In this document: in pieces, positions 1 through 13,294 of the stretch
Numbering within the stretch: the first letter of the stretch is position 1
Layout: every line of letters begins with the position of its first letter
DNA from: Zygnema cylindricum
Taxonomy: Eukaryota > Streptophyta > Zygnematophyceae > Zygnematales > Zygnemataceae
Direction: 5' to 3'
NCBI GenBank assembly: GCA_037447655.1
Contig: JBBHKE010002905.1
Location: 22,824 to 86,823, forward strand
Length of the DNA stretch: 64,000 nucleotides
Notes under the pieces: generated by a model
Told to the model about the DNA's origin: nothing
Seen by the model: only the letters and a program-made list of their open reading frames with translations
Databases searched by the model: none
Program-made: the position numbers and the translations under genes

Positions 1-1561
1 GTATTTGTGCTTGATGCACAAAAATCTGTTTTATTGTTAATGCATTCTACTTTTAATGGCAGGATTTTTGAACAGAAGTTCAGGAGAGTTTTCCTCTGCC
101 AAATGCTATTCTTCCTTGTCTCTAACTCTTACATGTACATAACTATTTTGACAGACTTCAATTGAAAACGGTGTAATGTATGCATTTGTGAAGATGACTT
201 CTTGTTCCGAGAAAGGTGTTTTATGGAGTGTTTGAGGTATAATTTGTAATGAGGTTAAGGGACAGAACGGTCACTGGTTTGTCAATTTAGAAGTGATTAT
301 TTTTGAAAGATACCAAGGAGATGGTTATGTTTTTGCAGTCAAAATTATTTCAGATGTAAGCCTGTATTGTTTTTTTATTTGGGTTACGTTTTGGGTTACG
401 TTTCAGACAGTTTTTGTAGTTTTACACATGGAAACTGTACTATTTACTCACAGCATGTGGTCCTTTGTGTTTGGCCGTTTAACTGTATTATATACTGAGT
501 TTGCCTAAGGGAATAAAATGAATGCTAAATTAATGGATGATATGGTTCTTGAGAGGTTAGGATCATTCTGTGTTTCAAATTTTGTGATGTACTAAGTATT
601 TTTCTGTTATGTTTTTTCTCTTTATGGCAGGAATGCCAGCAAATCCGAAAATGACCCGCGTGTCTTTTTAAATTAGAAAATTGTTTTATTACACGTGGGA
701 GGATAAATTACTGGGAAGCAAGGGTCGTTTCTTTATTACAGTTTCTAGTCTGTTTATCAGTTAACTCCTGTGAAAGATGTAATTCTTCCAAAGAAATGAA
801 AGTGGTCAATTTAACCGCAGAATCAAGGTGTATTTTTTTCACATCATATGATTTCTATTGTCCATGACAGTCCGAGACTCTTCATAATGTAAATCTTGAT
901 TATGGTAAATTATTCTAAGCTCGAGAACAATTTTTCTTGTCTCTGCAAACCTTGTATGGAAATGTGGCCCTGGGTTTCATAATCAATAATCAATAAAATG
1001 AGAGAGATAGGAACGGCTACCAATGGTACTGAGATTTTATGAAAAGCTTCCCTGAGCTTTTGATGTGATCTTCTAGACATCTTACCTCAACATTCAAAAG
1101 TGCACACACGTTAATGTGTGTTTCCTTTGTTTTTAACAAATATTAACATAACATATTTTTAGAAAACATTTAAAAAACCCACATTCAATATGACATTTAC
1201 ACGGGCGCGGCTTCCGGCGGATGCACGTCGTGCTGCGCACGAAGAAGTAGAGCGGGCTTTTGTGGCGAAAGTTTCATATGTCAGTAACGTGACAGAAATG
1301 CGGCCTTGTGGGTAAAACATTGAAATGCATTTTGTGAGCGTCAATGTTTTCTTCCCTACTTCACTCGTCTTTTCCGTGTGGAGTCATGTCGGATTGTTAA
1401 TCCATTAATTGCGATGGAAGAGTGAGGACCTTAACCATAATTCTAATTTACTTGTGAGGATCTTATCCGTAATTCTAGGGTGTGGTGTGATAGAAAGTGT
1501 TATCCGCATTGAAATAGTAATACAGGTTGAATGGAATTACCAGGTTGGTTACATTGTGTTA
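1..1561. other. No recognisable gene; possible terminal exon at 631-671
   Basis: AT-rich sequence. A pyrimidine-rich acceptor (TTCTCTTTATGGCAG) ends at 630 and is followed by a short frame (MPANPKMTRVSF, then TAA). This could be the last coding exon of a gene to the left, but no upstream exon was found. A poly(A)-like AATAAAATGAG lies near 992. 1160-1390 is GC-richer and unassigned. Confidence 0.25.
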
Positions 1562-2250
1562 AGATTTAGGGTATGGTTACATCAGGAGGTCTCTGTAATA
1601 GTACGGACAGCAAAATTCCTGTATTACAGAGGCCTCGGTTACATCGCGTATCGTCTGTAAACAAGTTTTTACATACGTGTTCTTATTTGAGTGGTTCCAC
1701 GTAAGTCGACGATCAAATCTCTAAAATCGTCAAAGATTTGAAAACCGACCATTTTCGTATGTAAATCCGTACTTGCGTATTTCGTACGTGTACTTCGCAA
1801 GTGTACCGCGTCAATGTACCTCAGAGATCTCCTTCACTCTGGTAGTCTGGTGACTTTCAGGAAAAAACCGTATTTCTTTTCGGCAAAGATTTTACGGTCA
1901 CCTTGTCCGAAGGCACGTGACTCTTTCGGCGTGTGAAAATTTTCATTTTTCATCGACGCACGTGTCAATCGTCCAGGTGTAGCGAATTGACTGGTTCTGT
2001 ATTGGTGAACCCACCTCCGCGAGGTGGGTTCACCAATACAGAGGCGGATGGAGCGATTGCTTCGCAGATGAAGACCAAAATGTAATCGGACGGTCGACGT
2101 CTTCTCCCGGATACTTGAAGAATCGTAATCTTATTTTCTGTAATGTTGTTTTCAAGAAACTCACGAAAATATAGTACGGCATGGTACGGGCAAGTACAAA
2201 ATTCTGTAATAAGCCTCACTTTTCGTCTGATGTAACCATACCCTTAATCT
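1562..2250. mobile_element. Inverted-repeat-flanked 0.7-kb element (MITE-like)
   Basis: AGGGTATGGTTACATCAG at 1568-1585 is repeated inverted at 2227-2244, and the match extends outward to 1562 and 2250 with one mismatch. The interior is non-coding and holds a smaller hairpin (about 1591-1630) and the long palindrome at 1996-2042. No clear target duplication was found. Confidence 0.5.
1996..2042. repeat. Perfect palindrome, 22-bp arms, 3-nt loop
   Basis: The arm 1996-2017 (TCTGTATTGG...CACCTC) is exactly complementary to 2021-2042, separated by CGC. It is inside the 1562-2250 element. Confidence 0.9.
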
Positions 2251-2604
2251 GATCGATTACAAGGTGGCAACTGATCAGTTACACGGCGCTACCTGACTAA
2301 TTTTGTGTTGACTGCCCGATTTATGCTGTTTTGAGCAGTTACAAGGTGCCCTTCTACACCGCTCATCGTTATTTAGTTAAAAAAAAAAAAATGCTAACGC
2401 TTTAGTGGTAATAATGCACATTTGTGTATATGTTTAGGAATAAAGAAAAACATTAACATCAATTTTGACACTTGTGTAGCCTATTTGTGTGTCTACTTTG
2501 CAGCGTTTACAGTTGCACTGCAGTCAAATTTATTTTGAGTGTAAGTACATTTCTCTGACGATATTCGCAGAGATACATACTTGCGTATGAAACACATGTA
2601 TTGG
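2251..2604. other. Unassigned AT-rich spacer
   Basis: Between the inverted-repeat element and the truncated copia. An A13 run lies at about 2378; nothing else is recognisable. Confidence 0.4.
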
Positions 2605-4223
2605 AGTAGCTTTATTTGACATCACTAATGGGAGTGATGCCATTTATGAAGGTGCGCCTGTAAAAGGATTAGCATCTGGGTGTGTGTTGAAGATTGGAGA
2701 TGGGACTGGTTTTTTGAATTGCAAGAGGGAAATCAGATTCTGTGTGGATGGAAAAGAGATGAGTGGGATAAAAGATTTTCTCGGATTTATGGAAAATGGT
2801 ATGCTTAATAAAATGTGTGATCAACAAGATGGAATGTTTACTTCAGCTCATCGAATGGACCTTTTAAAATACGAGAGTATTCACTTAAAGTTTTATGAGA
2901 AGAAAAGAAAAAAGAAAAAGAAAAGAAGAAAAAAATATAAAATTATATATATATTTTTAGTGGGAGTTGAAAAGAAAGTAGACTAGAAAATAAGGGGAGT
3001 GTTGAAATTTATGTATTTTCTAGGTCTGTATTGGAAAAATAAATAGAGTAAGTCACCAAAGGCAGCGTGCTTTTTGCTCAACTCTCTCCGGTCCCCATAC
3101 TTATTGCAGTCACTGAAGACCAGAGAGAGAGCTAGAGCCATGGCTGTCTAAAGAGGATAGGCTAATTCGTAGTTTGTATATGTCAAAATCAGGATGTGAT
3201 CCTGGTACATACCCTATGATAGACGTTAGCTTTAGCCTATAGCTTAGGGTCAACGATGACATACGTAGGGTACAATAGGTATTTATAAGTGTACAAATAG
3301 AGAATTCTAACAAACAAACAAATAACTAAAAACTGCTCTAGCCCAGATTTGAACCAGGGTCAATGGTTATATTAGTAGAGGTGTGCGTTATCCAACAAGG
3401 CGTTAACAAAACGATACACGTATCGGGTTTCAAAGATATATAAACATTGACCCAGAGGCAAATTAACACCAGACTAACGAAGAGGAACAATTCATGCATG
3501 TACGCGAATCTGAACCGTGTAAAATATGTTTTGATTTGACGACCGTCATTGTAGCCGCCACGCGAAGTGAGATTTTGGCGGCATTCGGAGATAGCGTCAC
3601 GCAGTGCCACGTGGCGCCACGTTATTTGATACCAGAGAAGATGGGAGAAGGAACCATGGCTCCCGATTTGTTAGGTGTCACCTTGTAGACCATGTCGTAC
3701 AATATCCGTACAATAAGTACATCACCCATTGTACCTTCTTGTACTATAAAGTGTTCCTATTGGACTAGGGTTTAGTAGTAGGTAGTCGTGAGTAGGCAGA
3801 CCAAGACTTAGTGATATTTAGGAACCTCTCTCTAAAAGAGCTTGTAACTATATAGGTCATCTTTGACCAGCCATAACTTAATGCTCAAGTGAGCAAATTC
3901 AGTGATTCTTTTTGCTGCGAACTCAAGGGAGTCTAGGCTACATAAAGGAGTAGTCGGTCAGATGTTTTCGCGTGCCTGGGTAGCACTTATTCAGTGGGAA
4001 AGTCAAAGTGGGGAATATTGTCCAATACACATATTCAAGTTTTGCATTCTGTGATGGAACTGAGCACACAGAAGGTCTTATCTTCACGGGGTGAAGTTGT
4101 ATTGGGGTTTTGATTGTCAAGGGATCATTCATTTGGGTTTATATCAACTTGGAGTCGGCACTATCTAGATTAGCTTCTTTTGGATCTGTGAATTCTGTGG
4201 GCAATGGAGCCCATAGAATTTCA
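2605..4223 (+). mobile_element. 5'-truncated non-autonomous copia with 3' LTR
   Basis: The internal part (2605-2999) matches the end of the young element: a broken RNase H remnant, then the KIGDGTGFLNCKRE region (ATG at 2684), a Lys-rich end and the tract AAAATAAGGGGAG. The LTR runs 3000-4223 (TGTTGAAATTTATG to GAATTTCA). The left part of the element is missing, so no TSD can be paired; CATTC follows on the right. Confidence 0.78.
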
Positions 4224-5690
4224 CATTCAAAGTCATTTGACTGAGGTAGATGGCCTCAAATTCACTTTCAAGCATGCGACAGAAAATGCTGTAAGGTATG
4301 AAATGCAAACTAGCTCGTGGGACGCTTATGAGCGACCTAAGTCTTGTCCCAGAGATTTTCCAAATGTAAACCCGAATCCGAATCCTAATCCGCGCAACCC
4401 ATGGCCCAAACTGAGAACTCCAAGGGCTCTAGCCATGAGAACATTACCCATGACCCCCGGGGTGTGTATCTATTTTCGGTGTGGTAAAAGTGGTCACAAC
4501 GCACGCTGTTGTCCAGATAAGAGTGCCAAGTGTACTCATTCCAATCAAATGGGTAATTATGTACATCGATGTCACATTAAAAATCACAATTTCAATTATC
4601 AAAATCAAATCAAAAACGACGGTATACTTGCTCGCTCGGCAAAATTGGTCACTCCACCCAAAGGGATAGAGAAAGACAACCCTCCGAAAATCAGCAGGAG
4701 GGACTAAGAGAAAGCCGAGATGCAAGCTACCGTGGCGGCCATGATGAACGAGCAGTTTGGCGCACTTATGGCGCAAGTCAAACCGCAATTAACTGGAATG
4801 GCCCGGACAGTGGTCCATATGCCCTCTTTTGCCGGACGATCTCTCCGAGAGTCAACTATTCAACAACATGCAACTCTTTTCAAAAGGACTCGATCATAAT
4901 CGTGTGTCCAAATCCATTAACAATTGTATACCATTATCATTTGCCAAAGAACCTCATTCACCAATCCCAGAAACAACTTCTAGCATCACTTCTGAGGCCT
5001 TAACCATTCTAGAAAAAAATATTCAAGACACTTATAAGGTCAAAGAACGACTATCAATAATGTTTTCTATGCTCCCCGATCCGGAGGGCTCCAATAAATA
5101 TGTGAATCCGAATCCATCAGCGCACGCATTACAGACTCCTCAAAACAGTAGTAACACTCTCTCTCTTCAAGCAATTACCCTTGAAGAGCGTTCCAACCTT
5201 ACTACTCACATCAGTTTTGTGGATAACAAACTGGGTGCTTTAACCATTAATAGAGTTGCCCCGATTTTACCTCTCATGGACACAAGCGCAAAACCAATTA
5301 TCCTCGGGTTAGAATTTTCCATGAAAATAGGCCTTACGGTAGATAAACTACAACCTACCACCACTCGCCTTTTGACTTCCGAAGGTACCACAAAACCAGT
5401 CCTCGGTATTACAAAACAATCCTCGGTATTACCAAACAACCGATCTGTTTTCAATTTCAATATCACTAAAAAACAGACTTTGTAGAAATATACGCTCACG
5501 CCTTAGTCACTAAGTGTAGTGAATATGAATGCCTAGTCGGCCAGGATGTTGTTTTCGAAGTGGGGTGGGGGGGCTGATATGCATGATCAAACATTTTCGT
5601 ACAGACCAAACAATTTTCCGGAACGCAAAGTTTGCTTACCTCTTATCTCGGCTCGGCAACCCAAGCCTACTACGTCTCATTCTGCGTTTG
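4224..5690 (+). pseudogene. Decayed retroelement gag-protease, probably Ty3/gypsy-like
   Basis: A first open stretch (to 4707) has a zinc-knuckle-like region (FRCGKSGHNARCC) in which the first Cys looks lost, after an Asn/Pro repeat. A second (4829-5485) ends with a protease-like segment ILPLMDTSAKPIILG, and further on YECLVGQDV resembles the protease/RT linker. Stops and frame changes separate them, and no RT is visible. The copia LTR on its left cut off its N-terminal part. Confidence 0.5.
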
Positions 5691-5699
5691 TCTTGCCAA

Positions 5700-6862
5700 T
5701 GTTAAAATGTATGTATTCAGTAGGTCTGAATAAAGCAAAATCAATAAGAGGAAGTCAACAAAGGCAGCCTGCCTCTCGCTCCACTCTCTAAACCCCCACA
5801 CTTGTCGCAATCATTGAAGGTTGGAGAGGAAGCTAGAGCCATGGCTGCCCATGCTGCCCACAGAGAGAGACAGGCTGTAGTATTTGGTAGGTTTACCAAA
5901 AGGATCTTTGACGAACCCATGATTTGATCCTGGTACCTGCCGTCCGTCAAGAACTCGATAGCCGGTAGCCTTATCCTATAGACTACGATCACTGCTACAG
6001 TTCACAGGGTACGATAGTTATATAAATCTGAACACGTAGTATATTTCATTTAATTGGTTACGAGACGGCCTGTACACGGAAACGCATTAGATCGCACGAA
6101 TTCTGGACCGCAAGAAATTAACGAAATGATGTTTTATTTGACGACAAATGTTAAATGTCGGTCTTCATCGAACGGCCATAGTGCGAGCCGTGATTTCGGA
6201 GTGGACGATTTGGCATTTTTCGGACACCGCCACTCCGGATGACACGTGGCAAGATCCGAGAGGGTCGAGGGATTTCCGGAACGCAAGATAATTATTTCGG
6301 ATGTGACAAATGTCACATTATGGCGATGTCGTACATTGACCGTACAGAAAGTACGACGGTACCTGTACTTTCTTGTATGGTACAGTCTTACAATTTGACC
6401 GTACCTCAGTATTAGGAAGCTTAGAGAGGGGTTTTAGGACTTAGAATAATTTTGGTAGGTAGTCGCCTCTCTCTTAGAGAGCATCTGTAAAATTAGGCAA
6501 ACTTTGCCATTTAATTACAACTCACTCAGTGGATCATTTTCAGTGATTCTTGTTGCTACGACTAAGGGGAGTCTAGTCTACACAGGGGTGTAGTCGGTCA
6601 AAGTTTTTGCCTGCCAGGGTGGCTGCATTTCTAAGGGAAAGTCAAAGTGGGTGAATGTTTCCAAAACTCATATTCTAACTTTGCATTCTATGGTGGAACT
6701 GAGCACACAGAAAGTCTTATTTCACAGGGGTGAAGTTGTATTGGGGTTTTGATTGTCAAGGAGTAAATCATTTGGGTTTGTATAAACTTAGAGTCGACAC
6801 TAACTAGATAAGCTTCTTGAGAGTTGCCTCCTTTGAGGACCAATGGAGGTCTTAAAGTTTCA
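5700..6862 (+). mobile_element. Solo copia LTR with TSD GCCAA
   Basis: 1163 bp from TGTTAAAATGTATG to AAAGTTTCA, flanked by GCCAA at 5695-5699 and 6863-6867. No internal sequence remains, which is the product of recombination between two LTRs. It resembles 15347-16511 closely. Confidence 0.9.
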
Positions 6863-6880
6863 GCCAACCTATGCAACAGT

Positions 6881-7851
6881 TGCTGAATTCACTAGATTTA
6901 TGGAGTATTTTCTAGGTGTGAATAGCTTAATAGAAAAAGAAAAGAAAGCACAGGCAGTCTGCCTCCACCTCTTTCCTCTTTCCCCCATACTTGTTGTAGT
7001 CACTGCAGGAGAGAGAGAGCGGTGGAGCCATGGCTGCCTCAGATCCATAGGCACGATTAAAGAGTGACATAAGTCCCTCTCAACAAAAAGGTTGAGTCTG
7101 GCAGGACTCGAACCTTCGACCGGCAGAGCGCGACGTAGCCGTCAGCTCTAACCAGTCTATCGTAGGAGTTCATTAAAGTACATAGGGTGTGATAATTGTT
7201 TAAATTGTATTATGATCATTCATCCGATTAACGGAAATATGAATGAAGGGACATAAAAATAGTTAATATTTAGTGTGAAAGTGATCCCGCACGTAACAAA
7301 TGAATCGGACATTTTGTTTCGACGGCTAACATTTAATGTCAGTTTTTATCCAACGGCACATATCGCCGCCAAGATCGTGGAATGGTAACTTTGGCGTTTT
7401 TGGACGTGGCATGACTTGGCGTCACGTGGAGAGATAATATTTGGTCGCAGGAATTTAGGAGAACATACGAACGACTACCATGTGGACACGCGTCCACTCA
7501 TTGGCCTTGCCGTATACAAGTTGTACAGAAAGAACATCGACCGTAGTACCTTTCTGTACTTTACAGTTATTTGATTGGATCGTACTGTAGTAGATAAGGG
7601 TTGTGAGAGCGAAGTAGGACTTGAAATTTTTTAGACAGTCACCTCTCTCTTTGAGAGTTTGTATCGGCCGGTTGGCCGTTTTCACTGATTCTTTTTGCTA
7701 CAGATTTAGGGGAGTCCAGACTACACAAGGGTGAAATCATATTGTCAATTTTTATGCTTGGGCAGGAGTGGTTGTGGCGGAAAGTGGGTTAGTTAAAATC
7801 TACCTAGAGGCTTCTTGAGTTTTGTTGTCCAATGGAGGACACAATATCACA
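6881..7851 (+). repeat. 5' LTR of the old copia
   Basis: Begins TGCTGAATTCACTAG, colinear with the 3' LTR start, and ends ACAATATCACA next to the primer-binding site. It lies 14 bp after the TSD of the neighbouring solo LTR. Confidence 0.78.
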
Positions 7852-7854
7852 GGT

Positions 7855-10800
7855 TATGGACCCACCCTCTAGGTTGCCCACCTTCAACGGATCTGGGTTC
7901 ATCTATTGGGAAGCCATGGTGACAGGGGCTTTGTGCGAAAAATGATACTGGGGTATTGTTAGTGGACAAGTGAAACGTCCACCTTAGGGAACTCCACTAG
8001 GGTTTGGTGGAATAAGGATTTCTGTAGCAGCATCTGCTACGGCAAAGGAAGCAGATGATGGGGTCAACAGTGTGTCCGAAAAGGGGAAAGAAAAGGAGAC
8101 GCCTCTTAGTCCTATTGCTCTTATTACCACGGCACCCGTAGTGACGACCGTCAAGACCGCTGAGAAAGATACCCAAACGTGGGAAGACATCAACATGGCT
8201 GCCAAAAACTTCATTCTAAGACACCTCACTCAGGCTTTGGCATCCCTCTATCTTAACATTTACAAAGTCGAGGAGTTGTAAGTGAGTTTGGTGGAAATGT
8301 ATAGAGCTAGTACTATTCACGAGCTGCAGTTGGTCGAACAAAAGTTAGTTCTTTGTCCTCTGATTGTGGTCACAATACTGTACATATGTAATGGTCATTC
8401 ATTTTCTGGTGTTTTTTGGCGACCCACGCGGGATGTGATGCATGCCATTCACGGTTGTACTGTCATGCACGACACAGATGAGTTCGATAACATAGTGTAC
8501 CAAGTAAAGGAAATGCCTGATAGTTCATGGAAATGGAACACAGTGGTCAGGATGATACTTCTGCACGAAAACACAATGGAGATTAGGAGAGGAGGAAAGA
8601 GCATTCAAGCTCTAGCAACAAGAAGGGACCGATGGGGGAAGGACCCGAACAAACCTTACAAAGGGGAAAGAGATCTTTCTAGGAGACGGAGGCCCCCAAT
8701 GGGTCTTTGTCATTTTTGCAAAAAGCGGAGACACTTCATCGCAGATTGTGTCAAGCTGTCGGAGTTGAGGCTCTAAGAGAACCGTGGTGGGGGTTCTTCT
8801 GGAGGGAAGAAAAATGCACTTGTGGTTACAAAAGTGACAAGAGAAACCGAGGATGAGTCCTCTGAGGAGGATGGGGAGATTTTTCTTGACGAGAGTCTGG
8901 AGGAGAAGGAGATCCCTCAAAGACAGAAGTGTACCTTTGGAGCAATTTAGGAAGCTCCACAGGAAGGATGGATTATCGACTCAGGTGCATCGATGCATAT
9001 GTGTCCTGTTAAAAAACTCTTCACTAAGCTAAGAAAGATCCCTATTGTAGAGATAGAGTATTGGGATGGGAGAGTGGTTACTACAGATCTAGTGGGATCA
9101 CTATATCTGTGAAAGTCTTAGTGGAGGTTAAGACTTCTATACTTATATTCTCAAATGTATTCTACATTCCTCAGCTGAGTAAAAATCTTGTCTCTACGTT
9201 TGTGTTAGATGACAAAGAGTTTGATACCTTCACTATCAAGGGAGTCTTTACAGCTAAGTATGGGGATGAAGTTTACTTCACGGCATATAAGGGTAGCCAA
9301 AGAATGTTTAGGCTTAACCTGAGTAATGAAAAAAAAAATGCTTACTATGTTGGTGTTCCAAAGTTGATGATTTGGTATAAGCGGTAGGGGCATGTGCATT
9401 TTGATAAGCTGAGGGAAATGAAGAAGCTTGGTGTAGTACAAGGCATTCAGTTTAGGGATAATGAAATGGTGGATGATTAGAGTGGCTATGCTCAAGGTAA
9501 GGCTCACAGACTCCCTTTTCCCAAAGCCGCCACACATAGGGGTGAGAAAGTACTAGATTTGGTCCACACAGATATCTCGGAACCTGCAAAAGTACCTTCG
9601 GTCCGAGGGAAGAGGTTTATGTTGACAATACCCGATGACTGGTCTAGATACTCTAGGGTCTACTTCCTAAAAACAAAGTCTGAAACACCTACTTACTTTA
9701 AAGAATATTAAGTTTGGAGTGAGAAGTTGCATGGAACCCCCATTAAGAGAATAATGAGTGATAATGGGGGGGGATATACCTCTAACCAGTTTGAGGAATA
9801 TTTGAGAGACAAGGGAGTTCATCACTAGAACACCGTACCATATAACTTGGAACAAAATGGGGTAGCTGAGAGATTGACCGAACACTAGGAGATGTTTTAT
9901 GCAGTATGTTGGCCGACAAGAGAATATGAAAGAGATTTTGGGCAGAAGCCATGAACTGTGCCAGCTACATTAAAAATTGAGTCCTAATCTCAACTCTAAA
10001 AGGAATAAAAGGACAACTTATGAGAGATGGGTTGGAAGGAAGCCAGATATCTTTCACCTTAAATTATTTGGTAGCCAAGTTTATAGTCTTGACACGGATA
10101 GGAAAAACTAGAAACTAGATGCTAAGGGAAAGCTTTGATACTTTGTAGGATATGATGAGGATGTCAAGGGATATAGAGTCTATGGCTTAGCAAAAAAAGA
10201 TATCATTCTGGTCAAACACCTAGTTGTCATGGATGAAGGGAAGTCATTTGACCCCTTCAAATATACCAAGAAGATAAGAATCAGATTTGAGTCTGAGAGT
10301 GAAGAGAACTCGATCGTTTTCGAAAAAGGAAATGAGTGAAACTCGATCGTTTTCAAAAAAAGAAATGAGTGAAACAGTGATTGCACATTGAGGGGAGATC
10401 AAAGATACAGGAGATCCATCAAAAACCTCACATATTCCTATGGACTTCTAGGAGACAGAAGAGGAGGAACCGGAACTAGGTTCCATGGATAGGGGAGCCG
10501 ATGAGACAATAAGGAGAAATCTAAGACTTCATCCTATTCCATCTTCGGAGTTTGAGGGAGGGAGAACGAGCAGCAAAAGGATACAAGAGAAACAAGCCGC
10601 TCATAAGGAAACTAAGCTATCTCACCCAAATGAGCCTCATTTATACTCGGAGGCAGTGAACAGTCCGGTGAAAGACAGATGGATTAGAGCCATAAATGAT
10701 GAGATGGCCTCCATCATGGAAGGAAATAGTTGGGAACTAGTGGATGTCCTCAGGACAGGAAACCGATTGGATGTAAATGGGTGTTTAAACTAAAACTTAA

Positions 10801-12253
10801 ACCCAGATAATACCATTGAAGATATAAAGCTCGGTTTGTAGCAAAAGGGTTCACCCAAAAGGAGGGGGTTGACTATGAGGAGACTGTTACTCTAGTTGTT
10901 CGGTTCCCATCAATAAGGATTCTCCTCAATGTAGCGGCAGCGAAAGACATGGAAATACACCAGATGGATATTAAGACCGCATTTCTCAATGGTGGATTAG
11001 AGGAAGAAATTTTCATGCGGCAACCAGAGGGGTTCGTGGAGGAAAGAGAAGAGAGTAAAGTCTGTAGGGTCATAAAGTCCTTATATGGACTGAAGCAGGC
11101 TCACCAACAGTGGAATAAGAAACTAGATGAGTTTCTCACCGGTCCGGGATATATCCGGATCAGCTCTGACCATTCTATCTATATTTTTGAAGATGAGAAT
11201 GGTGTGATTTTTATTGCAATTTATGTGGATGATCTACTGGTGTTAAGTAAGTCTTTCGAAAAGATCAATAAGTTAAAGAAAGATCTCAAAAGTAGATTTG
11301 ACATGAAAGATTTAGGGGAGGCAAGATGTATTTTGGGAATTCAAATGGAGAGAGATAGGGGGAAAAGGATCATTAGACTTACTCATAAAGAAGCAATAGG
11401 TAATATACTTGAGAAATTCCAGATGGAAAAGGCAAACAGTTGTACCACTCCCATAGACTTGAAGAAAGTAAGTGATGGAAGTGTAGAAGGAGGAGTGATA
11501 ATCTTAGAGAATCAAATTAGTCTAGAAGTGAGAAAGTTTCTGAAGTCTATCCCCTACAGGATGGTTCTAAGAAGTCTAATATACTTTATGAATTGTACTA
11601 GGACGGAAATAGCGGCAGCAGCTGCAGTACTCAGTAGGAGTCTTAATGATCCTAAGAAGAGAGACTTGGAGGCAGCGAAGAGAGTCATGAGACATCTAGA
11701 AGGAACCAAAGAGTTATGGTTGCATTTGGGAGGGGAGCACACTGATATCACTACTTGGAGTGATGTCAGTTATTGGGATACACCTATGTGAAGATGCACT
11801 TCTGGGTTTGTGTTGTATGTGGGGGAAGGTGCTTGCTGTTGGAGCAGCAAGCAACAAAAGGTGGTTGCTTAGTCAACTATGGAGGCTGAGTATATGGCCT
11901 CTTGTTCTGCTATGAAAGAGGTGATGTGGGTCAAGTCCTTGTTGCCAGAACTGGGGTATATGAAAGAGGAAGTGCATGAAGTCATTTGTGAGAAGGAGGG
12001 AGTGCATGAAGTGTTTTGTGATAATCAAGCTGCCATTGCAATGGCAGCTAATCCAAAACATCATTTTAAAGCTAAGCATATGGACATAAGATTGAGTTTT
12101 GTGAGGGAAAAAGTTGAGAATAAGATTGTGAATCTTGTATATAGATCTGATGAGGAAATGGTGGTTGATATGATAACAAAACCATTGCCTTTTGCTAAAT
12201 TGAAATATTTTAGAGAAATATGTGGACTAAAAATGAAGGTAAAATTAGACTAG
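7855..12253 (+). pseudogene. copia gag-pol polyprotein relic
   Basis: The domain order is typical copia. Gag starts at the ATG in the primer-binding site (MDPPSRLPTFNGSGF) and has a zinc knuckle CHFCKKRRHFIADC at about 8708-8749. Protease WIIDSGASMHMC has its active-site DSGA at 8978-8989. Integrase shows VHTDI, SDNGGGYTS (about 9757) and NGVAERL. Reverse transcriptase shows MDIKTAFLNG, LYGLKQA and YVDDLL (11222-11233). RNase H shows TTWSDVS, MEAEYMA and CDNQAA, and the frame ends at the TAG at 12251-12253. Many stops and frameshifts interrupt it, especially in integrase. RNase H carries a roughly 36-bp in-frame tandem duplication (GVHEVFC following VHEVICEKE, about 11970-12020). Confidence 0.88.
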
Positions 12254-12266
12254 AAAATAAGGGGAG

Positions 12267-13289
12267 TGTTGAAATTAATTGATTTCTAGAGTATTTTCTA
12301 GGTTTAAATATGTTAGTATAAAAGGAAAAGAAAAGGACGGACAGCCTGCCTCCACCTCCTCTCTCTAGCCCCCATACTTGTTATAGTCACTGGTTGATCC
12401 ATGGCTGCCTTAGTTCAACAGGCAGTTATTTTTAGTAGGTTACTAAAAATGTACCTGACACACTCGGGATTTGATCCCGGTACCTGCCCTTCGTCAAGTT
12501 GGCCGAGAGCGGTCAGATTTATCCTATTAGACTAGGACCTACGCTAAATACTATAGTATGTGATAAATGTATATGTATTTAGGAGGGATCAAATTCATTT
12601 AAATGAAATTCTATGCGGCATGTATAAATACAATTTCATAAAGTACGAAGTACGATACTACTTTGAAACGGATACCACGCATTATGTTTCGACATCGAAA
12701 CAAATATCGTGCTAGTATTTATAACGTCTAAGATTGCATTTTGAGTCAAATCCAACGGCGCACATCATCGCCGAAATCTCGGAATGGTCACTTTGGCATT
12801 TAGTGATGAGGCATGACCTGGCGCCACGTGGAGAGATAACATTCGGTCGCGTGAATTCCGAGGAACTTACGGACGAGTGGAAAATGGACACGCGTCCGCT
12901 TAATGGCCTTGTCGTACAAAGGTCGTACAAAAAGTACATCGGCAGTAGTACTTTTATGAACTGTACAGTATTCTGATTGGTTTTTACAGTTAGTAGATAG
13001 GGGTTGTGGGAGGGAGCTTGGACTTAGAAAAATCTTGTAGATGGTCTTCTCTTCTTTGGAGAGGATGTATAAATTGGCATTTTTTGCTGGCTTATAACTA
13101 ATTGGGTGGTTGGCCGTTTTCAGTGATTCTTTTTGCTACGGACTCAGGGGAATCATAGCTGCAGAGGTGTGCAGTCAAACTGTCATTTTGCCTTCCAGGA
13201 CAGCAGTGGTTTTGTCTTGAACTGGGTTAGTTAAATACTATCTAGAGGCTTCCTGTATTTTGTGGTCCAATGGAGGACACAGAATTGCA
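12267..13289 (+). repeat. 3' LTR of the old copia
   Basis: Begins TGTTGAAATTAATTG directly after the polypurine tract and ends AGAATTGCA. It shares modules with the 5' LTR and with the solo LTRs (CCATGGCT block, antisense tRNA-like segment, GTAC-rich palindromes). Confidence 0.8.
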
Positions 13290-13294
13290 AGTAT

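Larger units (their letters stand above)
6881..13289 (+). mobile_element. Full-length but inactive Ty1/copia element
   Basis: 5' LTR 6881-7851, primer-binding site GGTTATGGACCCACC at 7852-7866, broken gag-pol, polypurine tract at about 12254-12266, 3' LTR 12267-13289. The LTRs are clearly related but much diverged, and no matching TSD was found (ACAGT against AGTAT), so it is old. It is the same lineage as the young element on the other strand and shows the pol domains that copy lacks. Confidence 0.85.
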
